Positions 8,701-18,227 are shown, numbered from the stretch's first letter. The stretch: DNA of 64,000 bases from Algoriphagus aquaeductus (GCF_003253485.1 NZ_QKTX01000008.1:138902-202901), one strand, 5' to 3'. Translations and numbers: made by a program. Notes: generated by a model from the letters alone, not told the origin.

Positions 8701-9935
8701 TAATATTCCAAAATCCCCTCGGTAATAAACTGTGAAGCATCCTCCAGATTGCCCAATAGCATAATTCGGAAAGTGGTGCCTTTGCCGACTTCAGAGTTTT
8801 TGACAAAAATCTTCCCTCCATGGTAGCCTTCTACGATGCGTTTGGCCAAAGTCAAGCCCAAGCCCCAACCCCGCTGACGAGTGGAAAAACCGGGGTTGAA
8901 TACTTTTCGAAAGTTCTTTTTTTCGATGCCTTTTCCGGTATCAGTGATATCCACAATGACATATTTATCGCTGTCCTGTATGATATCAATAGTAATCGTG
9001 CCTTTCCCCTTCATGGCATCGACTGCATTTTTGCAGATATTTTCCACCACCCATTCAAAAAGGGGTTTGTTCATCATGGCATCTAAGTCCTTGGAATCAG
9101 AATTGATAAACATGTCTACCTTGGTAGAAATTCTCGGTCGCAAGTAGGTGATGGTTTCTTCGATGACTTGGTACAGATTTTCTGGCTGAATGACTGGCTT
9201 ACTCCCTATACTGCTAAATCGTTCGGTCACCATTCGGAGCTTGACCACATCTTTGTCCATTTCCTGGATGATTTCCTTGTTTTCTTCCCAAACGGGAGAA
9301 TTTCTCAGGTAGTCAATCCACGCCATCAGAGAAGCAATAGGCGTCCCGAGTTGATGGGCCGTTTCTTTCGTCAAACCAGCCCAAACGCGGTTTTGCTCGG
9401 CGATTTTACTTTGATTGAAAAGTGCATAGGCCAATGCTCCAAAAAGCAAAATAACCGCAAGTTGGACGTAGGGATAATAACGAAGATTGGTCAGCAATTC
9501 AGAATTGCGGTAGTACACTCGGATATCGGCCTCCTGAAGGTAAATGGGCTCGTATTCCTCCTGCATCTCGAGCAGTTCCTTGTCTAAGGTTTTAACAGAA
9601 TCCGCCTGATTGGCATTCTTTTTAAACTTGATATTCCGGAATTCAATCGGCTCACCTGCGGCATCCACCATGATGATGGGAATAGAATAATTCTGCTGAA
9701 TGATTTCCTGGTTGATAAAGGTGAGGTTTTCGGAAGTGGTAGCGGCATATTCCAATGCCGAGGACAGCAATTGAATCTGCCTGCTTTCTCTTTCCCTGAG
9801 TTCATCCACCAAGAGATTGGTATACCAAATCGACCCAGAACCAATTAGAATAGAAACAAAAAATACCAGCCATTTAACCTGTTTTTTGTTTTGATAAAAA
9901 TCGATCGAAGTCAGATCCTGAAACCTATTTTTCAT
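8700..9935 (-). CDS. Membrane sensor histidine kinase (orphan)
   Basis: A 411-residue inner-membrane histidine kinase. Transmembrane segments lie at about 21-42 and 155-173, enclosing a periplasmic sensor domain of about 110 residues with no recognisable fold. A HisKA helix follows with the phosphoacceptor His194 in ETAHQLGTP. The ATPase domain has the N-box WVVENICKNAVDAM (about 295-308), G1 DTGKGI (332-337) and G2 RGWGLGL (355-361). There is no HAMP domain. No response regulator gene is adjacent, so its partner must be encoded elsewhere. Only one kinase gene is present and the signal is unknown. A 13-bp palindrome (CTTACT-G-AGTAAG, 9950-9962) lies upstream of the start. Confidence 0.92.
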   Translation of the reverse strand: MKNRFQDLTSIDFYQNKKQVKWLVFFVSILIGSGSIWYTNLLVDELRERESRQIQLLSSALEYAATTSENLTFINQEIIQQNYSIPIIMVDAAGEPIEFRNIKFKKNANQADSVKTLDKELLEMQEEYEPIYLQEADIRVYYRNSELLTNLRYYPYVQLAVILLFGALAYALFNQSKIAEQNRVWAGLTKETAHQLGTPIASLMAWIDYLRNSPVWEENKEIIQEMDKDVVKLRMVTERFSSIGSKPVIQPENLYQVIEETITYLRPRISTKVDMFINSDSKDLDAMMNKPLFEWVVENICKNAVDAMKGKGTITIDIIQDSDKYVIVDITDTGKGIEKKNFRKVFNPGFSTRQRGWGLGLTLAKRIVEGYHGGKIFVKNSEVGKGTTFRIMLLGNLEDASQFITEGILEY

Positions 9936-10088
9936 TCGTTGGGAAAATGCTTACTGAGTAAGAAACTCAAGAATATTCTGATTTAGTATACTGAATTAAT
10001 GATTTGGATTCAATTATTCAGTCATGAGAAAAATAGGTCAATTAGGCTTGGAAAAAAAATAACCATCAAAATCAGACTCCGTCCAATC

Positions 10089-11399
10089 CTATTGACTCGA
10101 TCGGATCCATTTCCAAAGAATTTTATACGTTGGCTTGGTCCCATGCATCAGGATTCCGATTCTGTAAATCTTACCTGCCAACCAAGTGGTAAACAGGAAT
10201 CCGAGTACCAACAACCCAATGGACAAGGCCAATTCCCAGAAAGGAACTCCATAACTGATTCGACCCATCATGGCTATAGGCGAGGTCAAAGGAACCATGG
10301 ATAGCCAAAAAGAGGTGGTGGAATTGGGTTCTTGAAGCACAAAAACAAACAAACCCATATAGGCTACGATCAAGGGAATAGTAATGGGAAACATAAACTG
10401 TTGCGCATCTGAAGGCGCATCAACTGCTGACCCAACCGCTGCAAACAAGGCTCCATACAACAGATAGCCTCCCAAAAAGTAAATTATGAAGTTTACTACA
10501 ATGGCAACAAAATCAATCCCTTGGATGACCATCAGGATGTCTGCAAGTTCACTACTATCCGGCGTAGCTTGTGCCATCTCTGGGTTAGCGAGTTCCATGG
10601 CTTGTTGTTGAGGCATTTGCATACCCAATACTCCTGTCACGAGTGTGGTAAGTGTCCCAATCAAGACCACCCAAATCAGAAACTGAGTCAGTCCCACTGC
10701 CCCAATCCCCACAATTTTACCCAGCATCAGCTGAAAGGGCTTCAGTGAAGAAACTAATATCTCGACAATTCGACTGGATTTTTCCTCGATCACTCCCTGC
10801 ATGATCTGATTTCCATAGACAAAAATGAAAATGTAAATCAAGATACCGGCTAAAAACCCAATGGCATAGTTAACGGTGGCATCATTGATCTTTTCCTCGC
10901 CAGATTCTCCTAAGGTGACCGATTGAATCGAAACTTGGGTTCGGATTTCTTTTAATACGGTTGGATCTATCCCTTTATCGTAAAGACGCTGATCTTCTAT
11001 TTTCCGCTTGAGGGCAGATTCCAAATAGCTCATCAGACTCATACTCGGATTTTCAATCCCGAAAAACTGAATTCCTTTTGGATTGGAGATCTCCATCTTT
11101 GGGATGTATAAAAACCCATAACGCTCGCCCTCCTGAACCATTTTTTTGGCCTCTTCAGGGTCATTTATAGAGGAAGTAAAAGCATATTGCTCTGAACTTT
11201 CCATAAAAAACAAACCCGTCTCATCGATGACCTCGATGATCCTCAGCGATTGATTTTCCCTTTCCGAAACCGCGATCCAAACAAAAATCCCCATGATCGC
11301 CGGGAAAATAAGTGGAGTAAGCAAGGTCGCTATTAAAAAGGATTTCTTTTTGACCCTTGCCAAATACTCTCTTTGAATGACCAGGAAAATCTTATTCAT
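10089..11399 (-). CDS. ABC-2 type transporter permease (NatB-like)
   Basis: A 436-residue membrane subunit of an ABC exporter. An N-terminal transmembrane helix (about 19-45) is followed by a large extracytoplasmic domain of about 140 residues. A bundle of about five helices follows (180-425), including YAIGFLAGILIYIFIFVYG and the conserved VIEEKSSRIVEIL motif of ABC-2/NatB permeases. That architecture matches Na+-efflux-type NatB proteins, but the substrate cannot be read from sequence. Its start overlaps the ATPase gene by 8 bp, which shows translational coupling. It is the last gene of the three-gene run starting at 13179. Confidence 0.88.
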   Translation of the reverse strand: MNKIFLVIQREYLARVKKKSFLIATLLTPLIFPAIMGIFVWIAVSERENQSLRIIEVIDETGLFFMESSEQYAFTSSINDPEEAKKMVQEGERYGFLYIPKMEISNPKGIQFFGIENPSMSLMSYLESALKRKIEDQRLYDKGIDPTVLKEIRTQVSIQSVTLGESGEEKINDATVNYAIGFLAGILIYIFIFVYGNQIMQGVIEEKSSRIVEILVSSLKPFQLMLGKIVGIGAVGLTQFLIWVVLIGTLTTLVTGVLGMQMPQQQAMELANPEMAQATPDSSELADILMVIQGIDFVAIVVNFIIYFLGGYLLYGALFAAVGSAVDAPSDAQQFMFPITIPLIVAYMGLFVFVLQEPNSTTSFWLSMVPLTSPIAMMGRISYGVPFWELALSIGLLVLGFLFTTWLAGKIYRIGILMHGTKPTYKILWKWIRSSQ

Positions 11400-12288
11400 A
11401 TTGGGTTGCCTTTACCTGGTGAATAAAAATCTCCTCCATTGATGGCACTTTTTCCTTAAACTCCATCACTTCACCGTACTCCATCAATTCTTTAAGCAAC
11501 TGATTGGGTGATCTCCCATTCAGAGGTAAAGAAAAATTAAATGCGCGATCTTCGTCATGCCTAACTTTCCAGTCCTGCGGTAAATCCTGCAGAAGGTTGA
11601 TCAGAGAAATCGAAAATTCTTGTGGCCGAAAACTGTTCTTAACTTCTCGGATGGTACCATCGAGTATTTTTCTCGACTTATGAATCATGGCCACATGGTC
11701 GCAGAGTAATTCTACTGACTCCATTCTGTGGGTACTGAGAATCACCGTGGTACCTTTAGCTTTCAACTCCAGAATTTCATTTTTAATAATCTCTGCATTG
11801 ACCGGGTCAAACCCGGAAAAAGGCTCGTCCAAAATCAACAGTTTAGGCTCATGAATAACCGTGGAAATAAACTGGACCTTTTGGGCCATCCCCTTGGATA
11901 GGTCTTCTATTTTCTTTTCTTTCCACCCTCCGATTTCCAGCTTTTCAAGCCATATTTTGACTTTTCCTTTAGCTTCCGACTGATCTAGACCTTTCAATCT
12001 GGAAAAGTAGATCAGTTGATCCCAAACGGTCATCTTCTTATACAAACCTCGCTCCTCGGGCAAATAGCCAATCTTTCGGATATCATCAGGCGAAAGGGAT
12101 TTGCCGTCAATCTCTACCGTCCCGCTGTCTTGTTCGATGATTTGGTTGATAATTCGGATGAGCGTTGTTTTTCCTGCACCATTTGGACCGAGTAGGCCAA
12201 AAATCATACCCTGCGGGACTACTAAATCCACATCTGTCAATGCACGATGGTTTGAATAAGCCTTATTGAGCCGGGTGATTTTGAGCAT
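11392..12288 (-). CDS. ABC transporter ATP-binding protein (NatA-like)
   Basis: A 298-residue ATPase that powers the permease encoded immediately downstream (8-bp overlap). Walker A is GPNGAGKTT (34-42), the signature motif is LSKGMAQKV in place of LSGGQ, Walker B is LLILDEPFSGFDP, and the H-loop is STHRM. A C-terminal DUF4162-like extension (about 215-298) is typical for the exporter subfamily that includes NatA. A secreted protein of unknown function is encoded 6 bp upstream and probably belongs to the same transcript. The substrate is not known. Confidence 0.93.
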   Translation of the reverse strand: MLKITRLNKAYSNHRALTDVDLVVPQGMIFGLLGPNGAGKTTLIRIINQIIEQDSGTVEIDGKSLSPDDIRKIGYLPEERGLYKKMTVWDQLIYFSRLKGLDQSEAKGKVKIWLEKLEIGGWKEKKIEDLSKGMAQKVQFISTVIHEPKLLILDEPFSGFDPVNAEIIKNEILELKAKGTTVILSTHRMESVELLCDHVAMIHKSRKILDGTIREVKNSFRPQEFSISLINLLQDLPQDWKVRHDEDRAFNFSLPLNGRSPNQLLKELMEYGEVMEFKEKVPSMEEIFIHQVKATQYE

Positions 12289-12294
12289 CGGATT

Positions 12295-13179
12295 TTATTC
12301 CACTGTAATTGAACCAACTCCCACATCCAAAATCAATTCTAATAGCCTCGGGTCTGAAGCACTAAATCCCTTTGTCACGTAAGTTTCTTTATCCAGTGAT
12401 TTTAGATATTTCGGCAAAGAAGTCCGGCACATGGGAGTGGTTTTCATTTTAATTTTGATGGGGTAAGTATCAGATGGGAGCTTAAGATTGACTGTTCCTC
12501 CACCAACTGCGGCGATTACCTGGCATCCGGCAGACATTCCATCGCTGAAATTCAGGTCAATTTTACCATAATTGACTTCTAAAATGATTTTTTTTGAATT
12601 GGTGAAATTTGCCCTTTGCACTTCAACCTTACCCATATTCAAAGTCACCAACAAAGTATCCATTGCCACCTGATTGGGCGCATCGGATCCATAGCGAATG
12701 ACAACATCTGCACTGGCACTTTTAACTTTAAAATTGGAAACGGGGATTTGAGACAGATCAAAATCTGCCGCCCCCATTCCTAAGTTAAAATCGAGTTCAT
12801 ACAGGTAATTTGATCCCAAGCCTATATCCCATGAGTGTTCAAAGTCTGTTTCTGATGAAAAGAGCTTAGAAGTGATGCTTTTGCCCAGGTTATCAGATTC
12901 GACATTTTTATGGATTAAGGTTGCATCAAGAATATTTCTCTTGATGGAATACCTAAAATCAGGAAGGACATTAGATTTGGATAAGTGTCCGTGAATATAA
13001 AGTGGCTCGAGGGTTTTGACTCTTTTCAGCTGAGTCAAACTTTTGTAGGTGGTAAAATTGAGTTGGACTAGGTCAAAGTCTTTTTTCTCCGAAACCTTAT
13101 ATTCTTTTACAAATTGTGCCTTGCTGGGTAATCCACCCGCTACAATCAGAAATAGAAGCAGACACAGTTTTTTCAGCAT
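12295..13179 (-). CDS. Secreted protein of unknown function, upstream of the ABC exporter genes
   Basis: A 294-residue protein with a clear Sec signal peptide (lysines at 3-4, a leucine-rich core and SKAQ near residue 21). The remainder is rich in beta strands. Its second half repeats short strand-turn units such as SADVVIRYG, MGKVEVQRANF, YGKIDLNFSDG and GGGTVNLKLP. This resembles the right-handed helix of DUF4097/LiaF-C-like proteins. I do not recognise a catalytic motif. It lies 6 bp upstream of the ATPase gene on the same strand, which suggests a shared operon and perhaps a shared envelope-stress role (inference). Confidence 0.7.
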   Translation of the reverse strand: MLKKLCLLLFLIVAGGLPSKAQFVKEYKVSEKKDFDLVQLNFTTYKSLTQLKRVKTLEPLYIHGHLSKSNVLPDFRYSIKRNILDATLIHKNVESDNLGKSITSKLFSSETDFEHSWDIGLGSNYLYELDFNLGMGAADFDLSQIPVSNFKVKSASADVVIRYGSDAPNQVAMDTLLVTLNMGKVEVQRANFTNSKKIILEVNYGKIDLNFSDGMSAGCQVIAAVGGGTVNLKLPSDTYPIKIKMKTTPMCRTSLPKYLKSLDKETYVTKGFSASDPRLLELILDVGVGSITVE

Positions 13180-13225
13180 ACGGTTGGTACGGGGCGACTC
13201 AGAAAAGGTTTATGAAAAATATAAA

Positions 13226-13252
13226 AAAAGCCAGAATCAAATCTGGCTTTTT
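13226..13252 (-). terminator. Intrinsic terminator after dnaJ
   Basis: A 10-bp stem AAAAGCCAGA/TCTGGCTTTT with a 6-base loop, followed on the minus strand by a T-run. It lies 7 bp past the dnaJ stop codon and separates the grpE-dnaJ unit from the ABC exporter operon. Confidence 0.85.
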
Positions 13253-13258
13253 GATGAA

Positions 13259-14365
13259 TTAGAAAAATTCCTTCATTTTATCAAAGAAGGATTTCTCTTG
13301 TTTTCCTGGATCAGGTTTGAAATTTTCTGAATCTTTCAATCTTTCAAGAGTAGCCCGTTCTTCCTTAGAGAGCTGTGTAGGAGTCCAAACATTGACCATT
13401 ATTAATTGGTCGCCTCTACTATATCCGTTGATATCTTTGATGCCTTTCCCCTTTAGCCTCAACATTTTTCCACTTTGGGTACCTGCATCAATTTTGATTT
13501 TCACTTTCCCGTCAATAGTTGGAACTTCTACAGAATCTCCTAAAGCGGCCTGAATAAAGGAAATATGCAGATCATAGATTACATTGTTTCCCTCTCTCTG
13601 GAAAATCCCTTCTTCAGCTTCCTCAATTACAATGAGTAAATCCCCTGGAATTCCTCCCGGGGTTTCATTTCCTTTCCCTGACATGCTGAGTTGCATACCT
13701 TCGCCCACACCACCAGGAATATTGATCGAAATGACTTCTTCTTTGATTATAAGTCCTCGGGAGTCCGCGTCGGCTGGTTTTTTGTCAACTATCTGACCTG
13801 CTCCACCACATACTGCACAGGTACTGGCAGAAACCATCTGGCCAAGCATGGTATTTACCACCTTTTTCACCTGACCGGTTCCCTGACATGCTGAGCAAGT
13901 CTTAAATGTCACTCCTGGAGCAACAACATGACGCTTGACCTTGATCTTTTTCTCAACCCCGTTGGCAATTTCCTGAAGATTGAGCTTCAGTTTTACCCTC
14001 AGGTTTGTCCCTTTCTTGGTACGTCGGCCTCCTCCGCCTCCACCAAAGAAGGATCCAAAGCCTCCGCCACCAAAAATATCTCCAAACTGTGAGAAGATGT
14101 CCTCCATGTTCATCCCCCCGCCTCCAAAGCCCCCATTGCCTCCTAGGCCTTGATGGCCAAATTGGTCATATCGGGCTTTCTTGTCAGGGTTACTCAGGAC
14201 TTCGTAGGCTTCAGCTGCCTCCTTGAATTTCTCTTCCGCTTCAGGGTTATCCGGATTTTTATCGGGATGGTATTGAATAGCGAGCTTACGGTACGCTTTT
14301 TTGATTTCGTCCGCACTTGCAGATTTGGATACTCCCAGTATCTCGTAATAGTCTCTCTTTGCCAT
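13259..14365 (-). CDS. dnaJ: Chaperone DnaJ with a reduced zinc-finger domain
   Basis: Hsp40 co-chaperone of DnaK. A J domain occupies residues 4-70 with HPD at 33-35, followed by a Gly/Phe-rich linker (73-113), a zinc-binding region and two C-terminal beta domains. Of the four CxxCxGxG motifs of classical DnaJ only two remain: CSACQGTG (Cys157/160) and CAVCGGAG (Cys183/186). Position 145-156 and the [10 protein letters not shown] stretch replace motifs 1 and 4. By family knowledge motifs 2 and 3 form zinc centre II, and motifs 1 and 4 form centre I, which is absent here. The total is 368 residues. It starts 6 bp after grpE and is followed by a terminator. Confidence 0.95.
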   Translation of the reverse strand: MAKRDYYEILGVSKSASADEIKKAYRKLAIQYHPDKNPDNPEAEEKFKEAAEAYEVLSNPDKKARYDQFGHQGLGGNGGFGGGGMNMEDIFSQFGDIFGGGGFGSFFGGGGGGRRTKKGTNLRVKLKLNLQEIANGVEKKIKVKRHVVAPGVTFKTCSACQGTGQVKKVVNTMLGQMVSASTCAVCGGAGQIVDKKPADADSRGLIIKEEVISINIPGGVGEGMQLSMSGKGNETPGGIPGDLLIVIEEAEEGIFQREGNNVIYDLHISFIQAALGDSVEVPTIDGKVKIKIDAGTQSGKMLRLKGKGIKDINGYSRGDQLIMVNVWTPTQLSKEERATLERLKDSENFKPDPGKQEKSFFDKMKEFF

Positions 14366-14371
14366 ATCCTA

Positions 14372-14938
14372 TTATGCTCCGGTCACCACTTTGGCAAACC
14401 TCACTACTTTTTCACCTAAGGTATATCCCTTTTCTACCACATCAATGACAGCTCCTTTCATGTCATCGGAAGGCGCTGGGATTTGAGTAATGGCTTCTTG
14501 GGTGTCGGCATCAAATGGTTTACCAATCAAATCTTCCATGGGTTTTAACCCTTTTGACTCCAAAACCTTCAAAAACTTATGGAAAATCAACTGATTTCCC
14601 TCTCGAACTTTGGAGACATCTGTTTCACTTTCAGATGCTCTAAATGCTCTTTCGAAATCATCTACTACAGGAATCAATTCTTTAAGGACATCTTCGGAGG
14701 CAGTTTTAATCAAATCAATCCTTTCTTTAGCGGTCCGCTTACGGAAATTTTCAAAATCTGAATACAGCCTAAGGTATTTATCTTTGAGGTCTGCCACTTC
14801 TGCTTCCAATTTGGACTCAAGACTTTCAGGCTGGATTTGATCGGTTGACAAATCTGATTCCTGCTGGAGTTTTTCATCTACCAATTGATCCTCCAAGGGC
14901 TGATTGGTTTCCTGGTCCATTTGTTCTTTATTTTTCAT
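14372..14938 (-). CDS. grpE: Nucleotide exchange factor GrpE
   Basis: Releases ADP from DnaK so that the chaperone cycle can proceed. The protein has 188 residues from the ATG at 14938. An in-frame ATG at 14977 would add 13 residues (MLFDYRSKLREVS) with no family resemblance. An acidic, glutamine-rich, disordered N-terminus precedes the long dimerisation helix (AEVADLKDKYLRLYSDFENFRKR) and the beta domain with KVLESKGLKPM, FDADTQEAI and GYTLGEKVVRFAKVVV-like ends. It is immediately upstream of dnaJ in the classic grpE-dnaJ order. A TGTCA direct repeat upstream (15001-15013) is a possible stress-control site. Confidence 0.95.
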   Translation of the reverse strand: MKNKEQMDQETNQPLEDQLVDEKLQQESDLSTDQIQPESLESKLEAEVADLKDKYLRLYSDFENFRKRTAKERIDLIKTASEDVLKELIPVVDDFERAFRASESETDVSKVREGNQLIFHKFLKVLESKGLKPMEDLIGKPFDADTQEAITQIPAPSDDMKGAVIDVVEKGYTLGEKVVRFAKVVTGA

Positions 14939-15000
14939 ACTTACTTCACGCAATTTTGAGCGGTAATCGAATAACAAGGACTTTGCCAGAGGGTGTTTGC

Positions 15001-15013
15001 TGACAAAGTGACA
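15001..15013 (-). promoter_or_regulatory. Possible heat-shock control site upstream of grpE
   Basis: The minus strand reads TGTCA, three bases, TGTCA: two copies of the same pentamer, one base away from a palindrome. It lies about 63 bp before the grpE ATG. No CIRCE element is visible. Its role is a guess from position only. Confidence 0.25.
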
Positions 15014-15016
15014 TTT

Positions 15017-16009
15017 TTATGAATGAATCGCCTGCCAGATTAAATCTTTAAGCTTTTCAAGATTAAATTGGCTTACCGATGAAATGAACACATAAGGAAT
15101 ATCTTTGGGCACCTCAGCTTCCATTTCTTTGATCAAATCTTCGTCCAGCATATCAGCCTTGGAAATCGCCAAGATTCGCTTTTTGTCCAATAGCTCCGGA
15201 TTATATTTCTCCAATTCCTTTAGCAGGATTCTGTATTGCTCCTGCAAGTCGGATGCATCGGAAGGAATCAAAAACAAAAGAATGGAATTTCGCTCTATAT
15301 GTCTTAGAAAACGAATCCCCAAACCTTTTCCTTCTGCAGCTCCTTCGATGATACCGGGGATATCCGCCATTACAAATGATTTGTCGTCGCGATAGCCCAC
15401 CACCCCCAAATTGGGCACAAGAGTGGTAAATGGATAATCACCAATTTCAGGTCTAGCTGCTGAAATAGAGGAAAGCAGGGTTGATTTTCCTGCATTTGGA
15501 AACCCGACCAGTCCCACATCTGCCAGAAGTTTCAACTCCAGAATAATCCATTCTTCAATCCCAGGTTCGCCTGGCTGGGCAAAATGGGGAGCTTGATTGG
15601 TTGCCGTCTTAAAATGGTCATTGCCCAACCCGCCTCGACCGCCTCGTGTTAGGATTACTTCCTGCCCATCTTCTGTAATTTCAAATCGCTTTTCGCCAGT
15701 TTCGGCATCTTTGGCTACTGTTCCCAATGGGACTTCCAAAATGACATCCTTACCATCTGCCCCTGTCCTTCTTCCTCCTTCTCCTCCTTTGCCTGGATCA
15801 GCAATTACATGCTTTTTGTATTTAAGGTGAAGTAAGGTCCAGAGTTGGGCATTGCCACGAATGATAATATGGCCTCCACGCCCACCGTCTCCACCGTCGG
15901 GCCCACCCTTTGGGACATGCTTTTCTCTTCTAAAGTGAACAGAACCAGCTCCACCGGCACCGGATCTGGAACAAAATTTTACGTAATCAATGAAATTGGA
16001 ATCAGCCAT
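15017..16009 (-). CDS. obgE: GTPase Obg (ObgE/CgtA)
   Basis: An essential ribosome-associated GTPase that helps 50S maturation and stress responses. The glycine-rich Obg fold spans about 1-158 ([17 protein letters not shown] and others). The GTPase domain has G1 GFPNAGKST, the Obg-specific switch-region motif YPFTTL, G3 [16 protein letters not shown], and a G4-like SKAD. The protein is 330 residues and lacks the C-terminal OCT domain of Firmicutes Obg, as is usual in Bacteroidota. A terminator at 16022-16048 separates it from adk upstream, so it needs its own promoter. Confidence 0.96.
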   Translation of the reverse strand: MADSNFIDYVKFCSRSGAGGAGSVHFRREKHVPKGGPDGGDGGRGGHIIIRGNAQLWTLLHLKYKKHVIADPGKGGEGGRRTGADGKDVILEVPLGTVAKDAETGEKRFEITEDGQEVILTRGGRGGLGNDHFKTATNQAPHFAQPGEPGIEEWIILELKLLADVGLVGFPNAGKSTLLSSISAARPEIGDYPFTTLVPNLGVVGYRDDKSFVMADIPGIIEGAAEGKGLGIRFLRHIERNSILLFLIPSDASDLQEQYRILLKELEKYNPELLDKKRILAISKADMLDEDLIKEMEAEVPKDIPYVFISSVSQFNLEKLKDLIWQAIHS

Positions 16010-16021
16010 GGTCTGGGAAAG

Positions 16022-16048
16022 AAAAAGGCTAAGCCCGAGAGCTTAGCC
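16022..16048 (-). terminator. Intrinsic terminator after adk
   Basis: An 8-bp perfect stem GGCTAAGC/GCTTAGCC with a 6-base loop, followed on the minus strand by TTTTT. It lies 38 bp past the adk stop and just before the obgE start, so it marks the end of the M42 peptidase-hpt-adk transcript. Confidence 0.85.
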
Positions 16049-16085
16049 ATGTCTTGGAATTGCAAAATTAAGAAAACCTTGGAAA

Positions 16086-16658
16086 TCAGTAGCTATTGAT
16101 TACTCTTGAGATTTCGTCGAAGATTTCCTCAATCTTACCCACTCCGTTGATATTTTTAAACTTGCCTTGCTTTTCATAGTACGCTGCAACTGGTAAAGTT
16201 TCCGCCAAATATACTTTGATCCGAGTGTTGATTTTTTCTTCATCTTGATCATCCGCCCGTCCTGAAGTTTTTCCCCGCTCCTTGATTCGCTCCTTCAAAA
16301 TATCCTGAGGAACGTCCAAAGCAATCATTCCGGAGATTTTCATCCCGTGCTTTCCTAGCATGACATCCAGAGCTTCAGCTTGTGCGGTAGTTCGGGGAAA
16401 GCCATCGAAAATAAAGCCTTTGCTTTCATCTGTAGTATTGATTTTATGCTCTACCATCTGAATGACTACCTCATCTGGTACAAGATGGCCTTCATCCATA
16501 TATTTCTTTGCGAGATTACCAAGATCAGTTCCTTCTCCGAGATGTTTTCTGAAGAGATCACCGGTAGAAAGATGAGTCAATCCGTAGGAAGCGATGATTT
16601 TTTCACTTTGAGTGCCTTTTCCCGCACCGGGAGGGCCAAAAAGAACAATATTTAGCAT
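16086..16658 (-). CDS. adk: Adenylate kinase
   Basis: Interconverts ATP + AMP and 2 ADP. This is a 190-residue short-form enzyme with P-loop GPPGAGKGT (8-16), THLSTGDLFR in the AMP site, and DGFPRTTAQAEAL. The LID arginines lie in RGKTSGRADD. The LID lacks the four-cysteine zinc site, as in the short AMP-kinase group. It is 13 bp downstream of hpt on the same strand and shares its operon, which fits joint purine salvage. The start is the only ATG compatible with the conserved N-terminus. Confidence 0.96.
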   Translation of the reverse strand: MLNIVLFGPPGAGKGTQSEKIIASYGLTHLSTGDLFRKHLGEGTDLGNLAKKYMDEGHLVPDEVVIQMVEHKINTTDESKGFIFDGFPRTTAQAEALDVMLGKHGMKISGMIALDVPQDILKERIKERGKTSGRADDQDEEKINTRIKVYLAETLPVAAYYEKQGKFKNINGVGKIEEIFDEISRVINSY

Positions 16659-16671
16659 TACAGGGGTCTTT

Positions 16672-17211
16672 TTACGTAGTACTTAGCTGATAGATATCCG
16701 GAAGATTTCTCCCCAATCCATCATAATCAAGGCCAAAGCCGACGACAAATTTATTGGGAATTTCAAAACCCACATAATGAAGTGGATAATTAAACCTAAA
16801 AGCTTCCCTTTTGAACAGTAAAGTGGCAATGCTCAATTTCTTCGGACCCAACCCTGAAAGATGAGAAATCAAATAATTCATGCTGATTCCTGTATCTACA
16901 ATATCCTCTACCACTACGACATTTTTACCGGTGATACTAACCGATAATCCTAAAACAGATTTGACTTCTCCGGTAGATTCTATACCTGAATAGGAGGAAA
17001 TCCTTAAAAACTCACAAGAAACAGGCAATTCAATGGATCTTGCCAAATCGGCCATTACTATAAAAGAACCGTTGAGAATCCCCAAAAGGATCAGCTCTTC
17101 CCCTTCAAAATCTTGTGTAATCTCCTTACCTAATTCAGAAATTCTTTGGTTCAATTTCTCCTTTGGCAGAAAAATTTCGAAGGTTTTATCATTTACTTGG
17201 ATTTTGCTCAT
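16672..17211 (-). CDS. hpt: Hypoxanthine phosphoribosyltransferase
   Basis: Converts hypoxanthine (and usually guanine) plus PRPP to IMP/GMP. The protein has 179 residues. The PRPP-binding loop VVVVEDIVDTGISM is clear, and the N-terminal LGILNGSFIVMADLARSI and late VGFGLDYDGLGRNLPDIY segments are hallmarks of HPRT. The adenine deaminase at 1541 would feed it hypoxanthine. It starts 9 bp after the M42-like peptidase gene and is followed at 13 bp by adk, forming an operon. Confidence 0.94.
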   Translation of the reverse strand: MSKIQVNDKTFEIFLPKEKLNQRISELGKEITQDFEGEELILLGILNGSFIVMADLARSIELPVSCEFLRISSYSGIESTGEVKSVLGLSVSITGKNVVVVEDIVDTGISMNYLISHLSGLGPKKLSIATLLFKREAFRFNYPLHYVGFEIPNKFVVGFGLDYDGLGRNLPDIYQLSTT

Positions 17212-17220
17212 TTGACAAGA

Positions 17221-18129
17221 TTAGAGTTCTTTCATTAAATAATTGTAAAGAGAGATCATTGAATCCAAATCCTTGAGTGAAACTTTTTCATCCGGAGTAT
17301 GGACATGATCCTCCGGAGCGCCGATAAAACACCAGTCAATGGCGTATGGCGAAAATTGGATTTCTCTTCCATCACTTCCTCCATAAGCCTCTACTTCCAA
17401 TTGATACGGAATTCCACTTTTTTCTGCGAGTTGAATGATCCTATCGATAAACTTTCTTCTCGGAATATATTTATCTCTAATGGAAATTACCGCCCCATTG
17501 TGGTGAGAAATCCCCTCAGTAATCCACGTAATATCAGAAATCAAGGCATTTTTAACGGGAGCTACCTTTTGAATAAACTGAAGTAAAAATGGCATGCTTC
17601 CGCCACCGTGTTCTTCATAAGTAGTAAAAATGACCCACCCATTTTCCAAATTTTCGCAAAGTTGAAGCGCATTGTAAACGCCCAACCGATTATCTAAATA
17701 AGCCGCTTGAATGAATTCGTCGTTTACACGAACATCCTGATGAAACGAGAGCCTAGTACCTCGATCAATCTTTCTTGGAAAATCATGGAACAAGGCATCT
17801 TCCTGCCCGACAAGGCGACAATGAATCTCTCCCAGACTGTCTTTTCCAACAAGTTTAGTCCCTGGGATTATCTCGGGGCCACCTACCGGTATGAGCTGAT
17901 TTTCATACCTGGTCATAAAACCAATTGTGTCCATGTGGGCAAAAACGGCGGTCGTAGGATGGCCAAATTTAAGTAAGATGCAATCGTGGAAATTTTCGCC
18001 AAAAAAAACATCCGGTAAAACCTTCCAGGATTTCTTTCGTTTTTCGATGAAATTAAGGACCCAAAAGGAAATTTCTGCTTCATCACCAGAGACTGATTGT
18101 ACAGAAAGCAATTCGGATAAAAATTTCAT
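17221..18129 (-). CDS. M42/M20-like zinc aminopeptidase-type metallopeptidase
   Basis: A 302-residue dinuclear zinc peptidase related to M42 glutamyl aminopeptidases. Metal and catalytic motifs are AHMDT (His and catalytic Asp), AAYLDNRLG (bridging Asp), TYEEHGGGS (general-base Glu), SDITW (Asp), and HTPDEKVSLKDL near the end (His). The N-terminal SVQSVSGDE stretch is family-typical. The ATG at 18129 is preferred over the TTG at 18141. It has no signal peptide, so it is cytoplasmic. It is the first gene of the run into hpt and adk. The peptide substrate is unknown. Confidence 0.83.
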   Translation of the reverse strand: MKFLSELLSVQSVSGDEAEISFWVLNFIEKRKKSWKVLPDVFFGENFHDCILLKFGHPTTAVFAHMDTIGFMTRYENQLIPVGGPEIIPGTKLVGKDSLGEIHCRLVGQEDALFHDFPRKIDRGTRLSFHQDVRVNDEFIQAAYLDNRLGVYNALQLCENLENGWVIFTTYEEHGGGSMPFLLQFIQKVAPVKNALISDITWITEGISHHNGAVISIRDKYIPRRKFIDRIIQLAEKSGIPYQLEVEAYGGSDGREIQFSPYAIDWCFIGAPEDHVHTPDEKVSLKDLDSMISLYNYLMKEL

Positions 18130-18227
18130 TTTTGGCACCAATTATGTTAATAATGCTTAAATAAACTGAAAATTTGGACTGATATAATTTCAGGTGTTAT
18201 AGTTGGCAATTAAATAAAACATCTAGA

